64,000 nt of DNA, from NCBI RefSeq assembly GCF_001989455.1, contig NZ_CP018346.1, forward strand, positions 930,001-994,000. Direction: 5' to 3'. A program made the translations under genes and the position numbers. This document shows, piece by piece, positions 22,125-30,166 of the stretch. The stretch comes from Prochlorococcus sp. RS04. GTDB lineage: Bacteria > Cyanobacteriota > Cyanobacteriia > PCC-6307 > Cyanobiaceae. Position 1 is the stretch's first letter. Every line of letters begins with the position of its first letter. The notes beneath the pieces are model-generated. The model saw only the letters and a program-made list of their open reading frames with translations. It had not been told where the DNA came from and ran no database searches.

Positions 22125-22874
22125 TTATATTTTACCTGTAGTAATAAATTTTTCTATCAAAATTCTAGCTGCATTTGTTTCTGCTTGTTTATGAGACTTG
22201 CCGAATGCAGATGATTCTTTTAATCCTTCGATAAATATATTGCAAGAAAATCTTTTGGGGTCCCCATTTTTTTTAGAGACTTCTATTATTTTATAAACTG
22301 GCAAATCGAAACCTTTACTTTGACACCACTCTTGCAATACTGTTTTAGATTTGAATTTATATGGAGCTTTTAAAAAGATTTCTGAATCTTCTTCCCAAAT
22401 ATCATCTAACCAAAGATTTACTTCCTTAATGGAATTAAAGCACTTGTAAACAGCACCGATTAAAGCTTCTGTAGCTTCACCAATAATAGTATTTTTTGAA
22501 TTTTCATCGCCAAGAGCTTTAGGCCCCTTAATTATTAATTTTTCTATATCAATTTTTTCACCTAGTTTAGTTAACCATTCATCACTTACAATTTGTGCTC
22601 TTAGCTCTGATCTTTCTCCAACACTCATTTGAGGATATTTTTTTTCAATAAAATTAGAAGCCGCTAATCTGAGAACTGCATCTCCGAAAAATTCTAGTTT
22701 TTCATAATTCAATATTTTGTTCTCCGAAGAGTGGATAAATGCTTGATTAAAATTTTGAATAATTGAAATATTTTGAGCACTAATTATTTCGGAAAATCTT
22801 TTTGATTTAATATTTAAAGATTTTAAAAAAGTAGTTATTTGATTAATCCTCTTTGCGTTAAGTATATTTGTCAT
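22125..22874 (-). CDS. rnc: Ribonuclease III
   Basis: RNase III cuts double-stranded RNA in rRNA and mRNA processing. The nuclease domain has the signature KLEFFGDAVLRLAASNF and a later EATEALIGAVY with the metal-binding Glu; a double-stranded-RNA-binding domain fills the C terminus (KTVLQEWCQSKGFDLPVYKI, GKSHKQAETNAARILIEK). I start at ATG 22874 (MTNILNAKR, 249 residues); a longer frame from 22931 would run into the RNase P RNA. The rnpB gene ends about 26 bases upstream on the same strand, so both RNA-processing genes may be expressed together. Confidence 0.95.
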   Translation of the reverse strand: MTNILNAKRINQITTFLKSLNIKSKRFSEIISAQNISIIQNFNQAFIHSSENKILNYEKLEFFGDAVLRLAASNFIEKKYPQMSVGERSELRAQIVSDEWLTKLGEKIDIEKLIIKGPKALGDENSKNTIIGEATEALIGAVYKCFNSIKEVNLWLDDIWEEDSEIFLKAPYKFKSKTVLQEWCQSKGFDLPVYKIIEVSKKNGDPKRFSCNIFIEGLKESSAFGKSHKQAETNAARILIEKFITTGKI

Positions 22875-22899
22875 CTGATTTGAATAATCACAACAATTT

Positions 22900-23280
22900 A
22901 GAAAGCAGGTCATAAGCCGGGTTCTGTTCATCTTAATTTATAAGATGGGCAATCATCTATCTAGAACTGGAATTACTTCACAGTCTCAAGCGGCGCTGAT
23001 AAGTAGATTGTGTAATGGTCATAAATCTACAAAGCCTTGCTCCCAGCCGGGGTTTACCTAGCCAACACTTCTCAATGTTGCTGGTGCGCTCTTACCGCAC
23101 CCTTGCACCCTTGCCATACATAAAGTATTAGGCGGTATGTTTCTGTGGCACTATCCTCACGGTTGCCCGCACTGGGAATTACCCAGCAAGCCTGACCATA
23201 TGGGAGCCCGGACTTTCCTCAAGAAAGTTTTATTTTGTTTCCAAAATAAAACTTTCTTGCGATTGCCTCTCCTGCTTTCA
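22900..23280 (-). ncRNA. rnpB: RNase P RNA (M1 RNA)
   Basis: This gene encodes the catalytic RNA that trims 5' leaders from pre-tRNAs. On the minus strand the 5' GAAAGCAGG (from 23279) can pair with 3' CCTGCTTTC (to 22901) as helix P1. After a long hairpin comes GAGGAAAGTCCGGGC, the universal P4 5' half, and near the 3' end ACAGAACCCGGCTTATG, its partner. About 381 bases, normal for A-type cyanobacterial RNase P RNA. It fills most of the 443 bases between rnc and tRNA-Arg(CCU). Ends are set by P1 and could shift by a few bases. Confidence 0.96.
23220..23259 (-). repeat. Perfect 18-bp hairpin (helix P3) within rnpB
   Basis: Bases 23220-23237 and 23242-23259 are exact inverted copies with a 4-base loop. 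The stem is mostly A and T with a GC cap at its base. By position, between the 5' P1/P2 strands and the GAGGAAAGTCC element, this is the P3 helix of RNase P RNA, in an unusually long and uninterrupted form. It is part of the RNA, not a terminator. Confidence 0.85.
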
Positions 23281-23317
23281 TTTAGCATAATGCTTAATAC
23301 TCCAAAAATCATCTATT

Positions 23318-23391
<74 letters not shown>

Positions 23392-23469
23392 TAAAAATAA
23401 AAAACTATATGTAGTATGTGTGCAAATTTGCTACTCTCTAGCTAGCGTATAGTTAGTAGTAAATCTTTT

Positions 23470-23802
23470 ATGGCTAAGTTGCATGATATGCGTTTAAAGC
23501 TTCTAATTCAACAAGAGCATGAACGCATTTCTAAATCCCAACCTAATGATTTAGATCTTTCAATAGTTCAAGCAAGATGTCTGTGCTGGCTTGCTCTATT
23601 GGCGGAAGCTCACGAAGATCAAGCAAATGATGCAGAAAAAAGAGGCGATGCCGAGCAGGCAATGGGATGGTTTGCTGATTCTATGAGACTAAGAGATGTT
23701 ATTAATTTGGTTACTAGTATAGAAATACCTTTGCCAGACAGTCCAGATTCTCTAGATGAAAATGACGAATTATTGGATGGCCCTACAATTTTGCCCAAAT
23801 AG
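23470..23802 (+). CDS. Conserved all-helical protein of unknown function
   Basis: The predicted protein has 110 residues and appears almost wholly alpha-helical up to residue 85 (MRLKLLIQQEHERIS, ARCLCWLALLAEAHEDQAND, GDAEQAMGWFADSMRLRD), then an acidic, loop-like tail (PDSPDSLDENDELLDG). The paired Cys residues near 38-40 are the only cysteines. No membrane span or known domain is recognised. It lies 78 bases after tRNA-Arg and 31 before the next unknown gene, with which it may be co-transcribed. Confidence 0.75.
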   Translation: MAKLHDMRLKLLIQQEHERISKSQPNDLDLSIVQARCLCWLALLAEAHEDQANDAEKRGDAEQAMGWFADSMRLRDVINLVTSIEIPLPDSPDSLDENDELLDGPTILPK

Positions 23803-23833
23803 TGAGATGATATAGAAAGAATTATTTTTTCTT

Positions 23834-24289
23834 TTGACTGAAGAACCATGTCAATGCTCTGATTGTCAGAGATTTTATAGAGAGCATGATCGTCTAATTA
23901 GAGAATTTCCTACTTTTAAGCAGCAACAAGAATTGAATTGGGCATCTATTCAATCGTTTAGAACTCTTTGTACTAAGGTTACTGATGAGTTGCAGAGAGA
24001 ATTATCTGAAAGAGAATCAAATGAAGAAACCAGTACAAAAGAAAAACATATTTCTGATACAGAAATTACTGAAGCTTTAGATGAACTGGAAAGTGTCAAT
24101 GCCTATTTATATTCAATTGAAGCTTTAATGGAAAGAATATTTGATACAAAAATTTCAAACAATATTGAATCAAAATTTAAAGAAATTGCAAATGAATTAG
24201 CTCCAGACCCATTAAATATGGATAGATTGATTTTGAATAGACTATTTCATCAAACCCCAGATTCACCAGATAAGAAAAATATTAATTAG
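23834..24289 (+). CDS. Unknown protein with N-terminal CxCx2C motif
   Basis: This 151-residue protein starts with TTG (no nearby in-frame ATG). Its first residues, MTEEPCQCSDCQRFYREHD, hold a CxCx2C cluster (Cys6, Cys8, Cys11) that could bind zinc or an iron-sulfur centre, though a fourth ligand is not obvious apart from Cys47 or His18. The rest is charged and helical, with a Glu-rich middle (ELQRELSERESNEET) and no membrane span. I do not recognise it. Its 3' end overlaps the glgP 3' end by 8 bases. Confidence 0.7.
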   Translation: MTEEPCQCSDCQRFYREHDRLIREFPTFKQQQELNWASIQSFRTLCTKVTDELQRELSERESNEETSTKEKHISDTEITEALDELESVNAYLYSIEALMERIFDTKISNNIESKFKEIANELAPDPLNMDRLILNRLFHQTPDSPDKKNIN

Positions 24290-26846
24290 TTAATTCTTCC
24301 ACATCGCAAGTAATTTCAACAGGCATAGGAGATACTTTCCAAATAGATTTACAATATTCTCTAATAGATCTATCTGAAGAAAAATATCCAGATCTAGCAG
24401 TATTTAATAATGCCATTTTATTCCAAGATTTTTTATTATTCCAGCATTCACTTACTACATCCTGCTTATTTAAGTAATCTTCAAAGTCAGCCATAACAAA
24501 AAATGGGTCATGTCCTGTAAGGCTGTTTAATAAAGGTTTAAATAATTCTTTATCCCCATTGCTAAAGTGTCCTATTTCAATTAGGCGTATAACCTCTTTG
24601 AGCTCTGGGCATTTATCAATAAAAGTTTTGGGGGAGTAATTATTATTTTTTAAGTCCATAATTTCGCGTTCAGTTTTACCAAAAAGGAAGAAATTCTCTT
24701 TTTTCACAAGATCTCTTAATTCGACATTAGCTCCATCTAAGGTTCCAATAGTTAAAGCTCCATTCATTGCAAATTTCATATTTCCAGTTCCAGATGCCTC
24801 TTTTCCAGCAGTTGAAATTTGTTCTGAAAGATCCGTTGCAGGATAAACTATTTCACCAAGTTTAACGTTGTAGTCTGGTAGAAAAACAACTCTTAATAGA
24901 CCGTCCATATCTGGATCGGAATTGACTACGTCAGCAATACCATTTATGAATCGAATCATCAGCTTTGCCATAAAGTAGCCTGGTGCAGCTTTACCTCCAA
25001 ATATTATTGTTCTTGGCACTTCATATTTGTTTGTACCATTTTTGATTCTTAGATATTGAGCAATAATTTGAAGAGCATTTAAATGTTGCCTTTTATATTG
25101 ATGTATTCTTTTTACTTGAACATCAAATAAACTTGATGGATCTACAAGTATTCCAGTTTTTGAATGGATAAAACTAGCTAATTTTCTTTTGCCATTTAGC
25201 TTAGTTTCTTCAAAATTTTGTAAAAAATTGTTGTCATCTTTTTTTTCTTCTAATTTCTTTAGAAGTTCCATATTTGTTATCCAATTTGGACCAACTTCTT
25301 TTTCAAGAAGGTTAGATAAAGATGGGTTAGATAGGGCAACCCATCTTCTTGGAGTAACCCCATTAGTTACATTTGTAAATTTTTCAGGCCATAATGCTGC
25401 GAATTCAGGCAGAAGTTGTCTTTTTATAAGATCTGAGTGAAGAGCTGCGACACCATTTATATGATGGGCTCCAATTGTAGCTAAGTGGGCCATTCGCACT
25501 GATTTGGAACCTTCTTCATCAATTATTGAAAGTTTTTGAAGGATTTTGTCCTCTCCAGGGTAACGAAGTCTTAATTGCTGTAGAAATCTCCAATTAATTT
25601 CATAAATAATTTCTAGATGACGAGGAAGAAGATCGTTAAATAAACCTAAATCCCACTTCTCTAAAGCTTCTGGTAGTAATGTGTGGTTGGTATAAGCAAC
25701 TGAGGAGGTTGTTATATTCCAAGCTTTATCCCAGCCAATTTGATATTGGTCAATAAGAAGTCGCATTAATTCTGCAACTGCAATAGCAGGGTGGGTATCA
25801 TTTAATTGGACTGTCCAATGCTTAGGGAATTCTGTTATTGGTATTGATCTTTTTTCAAGGCTTCTCAACATATCTTGAAGAGAACAACTTACAAAAAAGT
25901 GTTGTTGTTTGAGTCTTAATCTTCTACCTTCGTCAGTTCCATCATTTGGATATAGAACTTTTGAAAGTGTTTCAGAGGCCACTTTTTCTTCTACTGCGCC
26001 ATAATAATCACCAATATTGAATGCATAAAAGTCAAAACTTTCAGTTGCATCAGCTCTCCATAATCTTAATCTGTCACATGTATTTACTCTGTATCCTAAA
26101 ACTGGAACATCATGAGGTACTCCAATAGCATGTTCAGAGGGAATCCATCTTGATCTGTAGTTCCCTTTATCATCTCTATAACTTTCAGTTCTGCCTCCAA
26201 AACCAACGAAACATGATTCGTCTGGTTGTGGAAGTTCCCATGGCCATCCACCTTTTAACCATTTGTCAGTTACTTCAACTTGCCAACCATCTCTAATTAA
26301 CTGATTGAATATTCCAAATTCATATCTAATACCATAACCAACCGCTGGGACTTGTAGAGACGCTAATGATTCCATATAACAAGCTGCAAGTCTGCCAAGT
26401 CCACCATTTCCTAATCCAGGCTCCTCTTCAACTTCAAGAATTGTTGCCAATGATTCAATACCAAATCTTTTTAGGGCATCTTCTGCCTCTTGAGTTATTC
26501 CAAGATTTAGAAGATTATTACTTAATTGAGGGCCTATTAAAAATTCTGCTGATAAGTAGGCGACTGTTTTTTGTGGTTTTTTTCTTATAACTTCTTGGCT
26601 AGCTAAATATCTTGTCATTAACCTATCTTTAACTGCGTAACTCAAAGCCATATACAAGTCGTGAGGACTTGCAGAGGTTGCTAACTTTCCAAGAGTGTAG
26701 AAAAGATGGGCTGTCATTCCTTGAAAAACAGCATCTGAATCCATCCCAGCTTTCTCAGGATCTAAATAGCAGCCTGGTGTGGGCAAGCGCAGATCAAAGG
26801 GTTCGTTGGAATTCATTGTATTAGCCATATAACAGACAATAGCCAT
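24282..26846 (-). CDS. glgP: Glycogen/alpha-glucan phosphorylase
   Basis: GlgP releases glucose 1-phosphate from glycogen using pyridoxal phosphate. The 854-residue protein contains the signature EASGTGNMKFAMNGALTIG near residue 680-700, where the Lys binds the cofactor, plus VAYLSAEFLIGPQLSNNL near 93 and the glucan-site VKRIHQYKRQHLN near 575. The start is uncertain: ATG at 26846, or in-frame ATGs at residues 7 and 11 (MANTMNSNEPF). It is divergent from the antiporter gene, 132 bases apart. It supports night-time use of stored glycogen. Confidence 0.96.
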   Translation of the reverse strand: MAIVCYMANTMNSNEPFDLRLPTPGCYLDPEKAGMDSDAVFQGMTAHLFYTLGKLATSASPHDLYMALSYAVKDRLMTRYLASQEVIRKKPQKTVAYLSAEFLIGPQLSNNLLNLGITQEAEDALKRFGIESLATILEVEEEPGLGNGGLGRLAACYMESLASLQVPAVGYGIRYEFGIFNQLIRDGWQVEVTDKWLKGGWPWELPQPDESCFVGFGGRTESYRDDKGNYRSRWIPSEHAIGVPHDVPVLGYRVNTCDRLRLWRADATESFDFYAFNIGDYYGAVEEKVASETLSKVLYPNDGTDEGRRLRLKQQHFFVSCSLQDMLRSLEKRSIPITEFPKHWTVQLNDTHPAIAVAELMRLLIDQYQIGWDKAWNITTSSVAYTNHTLLPEALEKWDLGLFNDLLPRHLEIIYEINWRFLQQLRLRYPGEDKILQKLSIIDEEGSKSVRMAHLATIGAHHINGVAALHSDLIKRQLLPEFAALWPEKFTNVTNGVTPRRWVALSNPSLSNLLEKEVGPNWITNMELLKKLEEKKDDNNFLQNFEETKLNGKRKLASFIHSKTGILVDPSSLFDVQVKRIHQYKRQHLNALQIIAQYLRIKNGTNKYEVPRTIIFGGKAAPGYFMAKLMIRFINGIADVVNSDPDMDGLLRVVFLPDYNVKLGEIVYPATDLSEQISTAGKEASGTGNMKFAMNGALTIGTLDGANVELRDLVKKENFFLFGKTEREIMDLKNNNYSPKTFIDKCPELKEVIRLIEIGHFSNGDKELFKPLLNSLTGHDPFFVMADFEDYLNKQDVVSECWNNKKSWNKMALLNTARSGYFSSDRSIREYCKSIWKVSPMPVEITCDVEELTN

Positions 26847-26978
26847 TTTTAAGAAAATTTCTTTGTTGTAACTTCAGATCCACACTTGTTGAGTATTTTT
26901 GCTTTTTTCTTACATATTTCTTAAAGTGGGCCCTCAATAAACTATCTTCCAAGTAGGTAGTTTATTTTTTACACTTAA

Positions 26979-28346
26979 ATGTACTCTTTACTTGCTGAAT
27001 TAAGTGCACATGATTTAGAAGTTGCTGAAACATTGATCGGAGTTATAAGATTTTTATTGATCTTTTTAGCAGCAAGAGCATTAGCAGAAGTATTAGTAAG
27101 ACTAAGTTTGCCAACTATTGTAGGTGAGCTTCTTGCAGGGGTTGTAATAGGAGCATCAGGATTTCATTTATTGATACCGCCCTCAGCTGGAACTGAACTA
27201 AATGAGGGACTTGTAAATGTAATTAGTTCATTAGCTTCAATCCCCCCAGAAGCAGTACCTGATGTTTATTTCGAAAGCTTTCCCTCGCTCCAAGCGGTAG
27301 CAACACTTGGTTTATATGCACTTTTATTTTTAACAGGCTTAGAAAGTGAGTTAGAGGAATTGGTAGCTGTCGGTGCTCAGGCTTTTACTGTTGCTATGGC
27401 TGGCGTAATTTTACCGTTTGCGTTTGGAACTCTTGGATTAATGTTTATTTTCCAAGTAGATCTAATTCCAGCAGTTTTTGCTGGAGCATCTATGACAGCC
27501 ACAAGTATAGGAATTACTGCGAGTGTTTTCGGTGAATTGGGATATTTGAAAACTAGAGAAGGACAGATTGTTATTGGTGCAGCAGTTCTAGATGATATTT
27601 TGGGAATTGTTATTCTGGCAGTTGTAGTCGCTCTTGCTGCAGGAGGTACTTTAGAAATTGCTCCTATTGTTAAATTAGTTGCAGCAGCTGTAGTGTTTGT
27701 TATTGCTGCTATTGCATTAAGTAGAACAGCTGCTCCAGGTTTTGATTGGTTATTAGATAGATTAAAGGCTCCTGGAGCCGTGGTGGTAGCTTCTTTTGTG
27801 ATACTTGTATTGTGTTGTTTCGTGGCAACAGCCATTGGATTGGAAGCAGCCTTAGGGGCTTTTGCAGCTGGATTGATTCTTAGTAGTTCTAAAAATAATC
27901 ATGCAATACAACAATCTGTTTTACCTTTAGTTTCCTTATTCGCAACTATTTTCTTTGTATTAGTTGGAGCTGGAATGGATTTATCTGTTATCAATCCACT
28001 CGATCCAACAAGTAGATCAGCTCTTGTAGTTGCAGGATTTTTATTAGTTGTTGCGATTATTGGAAAAATTGCAGCCGGATGGGTATTTTCAAGTGATAAG
28101 CCTACAAATAGATTAGTTGTAGGATTGGGTATGATGCCTAGAGGAGAGGTTGGTTTAATTTTTCTTGGGCTAGGAACAAGCGCTAAGTTATTAACTCCTT
28201 CTCTTGAAGCGGCTATTTTGTTAATGGTTATAGGAACTACATTTCTTGCACCTGTACTCTTAAGAATTGTTCTAAAAGATAAGCCCCCAAATGATGGTAA
28301 TAAAATTTCAGATGATGTTGCAGCTGATCCTGTGGGTCTTCTTTAG
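26979..28346 (+). CDS. CPA2-family cation/proton antiporter
   Basis: This 455-residue protein has about 12-13 hydrophobic spans and the pattern of the monovalent cation:proton antiporter-2 family (NapA/NhaS3/KefB-like transport domain): LPTIVGELLAGVVIGASG near 45, GLESELEELVAVGAQAF near 118, ASMTATSIGITASVFGELG near 168 and GAAVLDDILGIVILAVV near 199, where the paired acidic residues are the expected ion site. It has no C-terminal TrkA-N regulatory domain. It probably exports Na+ in exchange for H+ in plasma or thylakoid membrane. The three following genes are on the same strand within 45 bases of each other. Confidence 0.9.
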   Translation: MYSLLAELSAHDLEVAETLIGVIRFLLIFLAARALAEVLVRLSLPTIVGELLAGVVIGASGFHLLIPPSAGTELNEGLVNVISSLASIPPEAVPDVYFESFPSLQAVATLGLYALLFLTGLESELEELVAVGAQAFTVAMAGVILPFAFGTLGLMFIFQVDLIPAVFAGASMTATSIGITASVFGELGYLKTREGQIVIGAAVLDDILGIVILAVVVALAAGGTLEIAPIVKLVAAAVVFVIAAIALSRTAAPGFDWLLDRLKAPGAVVVASFVILVLCCFVATAIGLEAALGAFAAGLILSSSKNNHAIQQSVLPLVSLFATIFFVLVGAGMDLSVINPLDPTSRSALVVAGFLLVVAIIGKIAAGWVFSSDKPTNRLVVGLGMMPRGEVGLIFLGLGTSAKLLTPSLEAAILLMVIGTTFLAPVLLRIVLKDKPPNDGNKISDDVAADPVGLL

Positions 28347-28389
28347 TAAATAAGTTTATTAGAATTAATAAATATAGAATTTTTAATAA

Positions 28390-29289
28390 ATGGAAAAGTC
28401 AGCTCTGATAGATAGTGATGTAAATTATAACTGGAATTTTTTAAATTACCCAATTCATACAGTTTCCGCTAAGCCGGAGCAAACATCAAAAGAATGTGCA
28501 ATTTTATTAATTCATGGTTTTGGGGCTTCTACGGATCATTGGAGATTTAATATCCCTGTTTTGAGTACAAAATACGAAGTTCATGCTATGGATTTACTCG
28601 GTTTTGGAAAAAGTCCTAAGCCTCAAGATATCGAATACTCAGGATCTCTATGGAAAGACCAGGTTGTTGCTTATGTAAAAGAGAAAATAAAAAAACCTAC
28701 AATTGTTGTTGGCAATTCATTAGGTGGTTATGCCGCATTAGCAGCTGGTGCAGAATTAAATGAGTTAAACGCAGGAGTGATCTTACTTAATGCTGCTGGA
28801 TATTTTAGTGAAGAAAAAACTATCAAAAAGAATATGTTGCAAACTTCAATTGAAACAGTAGCTGGCATATTTTTGAAAAATATTGTTCTTCAACGTTTGA
28901 TTTTTGAGAATATGAGAAATCCAAACAATATTAAAAAAACTTTGAATCAAGTTTATGTTGATAAAAAAAATGTTGATGATTTTTTAGTTGAGTCAATAAG
29001 GAAGCCTTCTCTAGATTTCGGAGCTTTTAATGTTTTTAGAAGTGTATTTAACCCATCAGGTCCTCAGGGATTGCCGTTGGATAAGCTATTCGCAAAATTA
29101 AATGCACCATTATTACTTCTTTGGGGAGGGAAAGATCCATGGATGAATACTCCAAAAAAAAGAAATCTATATAAAAAATTCACACCAAAGAATACAAAAG
29201 AAATTATTCTCGATGCAGGACATTGTCCTCATGATGAGATACCTGAATTAGTCAATCAGCATATTTTGGATTGGGTTGATTCTCTTTAA
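28390..29289 (+). CDS. Alpha/beta hydrolase, complete
   Basis: A 299-residue member of the alpha/beta hydrolase fold with a full triad: HGFGAST near 42-48, nucleophile Ser110 in VVGNSLGGYAAL, an acid in LLWGGKDPW near 240 and His in DAGHCPHDEIPE near 278. It shares the HGFGAS, DLLGFGKS and GNS(I/L)GG signatures with the partial gene at 1-822. The role could be an esterase or lipid/chlorophyll side-chain hydrolase; the sequence alone does not settle it. Spacing of 43 bases to the antiporter and 9 to the mutarotase-like gene suggests one operon. Confidence 0.88.
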   Translation: MEKSALIDSDVNYNWNFLNYPIHTVSAKPEQTSKECAILLIHGFGASTDHWRFNIPVLSTKYEVHAMDLLGFGKSPKPQDIEYSGSLWKDQVVAYVKEKIKKPTIVVGNSLGGYAALAAGAELNELNAGVILLNAAGYFSEEKTIKKNMLQTSIETVAGIFLKNIVLQRLIFENMRNPNNIKKTLNQVYVDKKNVDDFLVESIRKPSLDFGAFNVFRSVFNPSGPQGLPLDKLFAKLNAPLLLLWGGKDPWMNTPKKRNLYKKFTPKNTKEIILDAGHCPHDEIPELVNQHILDWVDSL

Positions 29290-29298
29290 GTAATAATC

Positions 29299-30153
29299 GT
29301 GAAACTTGAATTATCTAATAAGGACCAAGGAATTTTTGTCTTTGAATTAGATAAAAATAATTACATTAAATTTTGTCCTGAAAGAGGAGGCGTTATTACA
29401 AATTGGGTTTCGGATGGAAATGAAATACTTTATTTCGATGAAACAAGATTTATGGACAAGACAAAAAGTATTAGGGGAGGAATTCCAATTTTGTTTCCAA
29501 TTTGTGGAAATCTCAATACCTCTAGTTCAGTATTTGGAAATGGTTATTTGCAATTGCCACAACATGGTTTCGCTAGGGATTTGCAATGGCAATACTCCTT
29601 CAATCAAAATGAAAAAATTTTATGCTTATTTTTAAATGCATCTAAAAAAACCAAAAAATATTATCCTTTCGATTTCGAACTAAAAATAGAAGTTACCTTA
29701 AAAATTAACTCTTTAGAATTTGAAATTAAAATTCATAACAAAACAGACTTTACTATGCCTATAAATTTTGGTTTGCATCCTTATTTTAATGTTTCAGATT
29801 TCAAAAATTTAGAGTTTTTTGATAATCCACTTAATTGTCAGGATCAAGAAAGAAATACTATAAGGAATACTTTGGATGAATTAAACAAAATTAATTTAGG
29901 AGTTGATCTACTTATGTATACTTCCGGCAGAAGTTCTTTTCGAGATAAAATTTTTAAAAGAGAAATAAATTTAAATCATCCCTATCCTTTTGATTTAGGC
30001 GTTATTTGGAGTGATCCTCCAAGAAAAATGATATGTCTCGAACCTTGGACTAGTCCCCGAAATTCTTTTGTTGATGGATTTAGAAACATTATGATTCCTT
30101 CAAATGATAGTAAAAGGTTAAATGCCTCAATACAAATAAAATCTCTTAAGTAA
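29299..30153 (+). CDS. Aldose 1-epimerase-like (galactose mutarotase superfamily) protein
   Basis: This 284-residue protein begins with GTG. It has the galactose-mutarotase-like beta-sandwich signs: an early PERGGVITNWVSDGNEILYFDE, then GGIPILFPICGNL, LPQHGFARDLQW with the conserved His, FGLHPYFNVSD with the second His and a late CLEPWTSPRNSFVDG. This matches the glucose-6-phosphate 1-epimerase/YeaD side of the family, which interconverts sugar anomers. It lies between a hydrolase (9 bases) and a DUF1537 kinase (13 bases). Confidence 0.85.
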   Translation: MKLELSNKDQGIFVFELDKNNYIKFCPERGGVITNWVSDGNEILYFDETRFMDKTKSIRGGIPILFPICGNLNTSSSVFGNGYLQLPQHGFARDLQWQYSFNQNEKILCLFLNASKKTKKYYPFDFELKIEVTLKINSLEFEIKIHNKTDFTMPINFGLHPYFNVSDFKNLEFFDNPLNCQDQERNTIRNTLDELNKINLGVDLLMYTSGRSSFRDKIFKREINLNHPYPFDLGVIWSDPPRKMICLEPWTSPRNSFVDGFRNIMIPSNDSKRLNASIQIKSLK

Positions 30154-30166
30154 TTTTGTAATACTA

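Noticed and set aside
22875-22931. N-terminal extension of rnc into the RNase P RNA
   Set aside because: The added 19 residues come from the 3' end of rnpB; the ATG at 22874 gives a normal RNase III.
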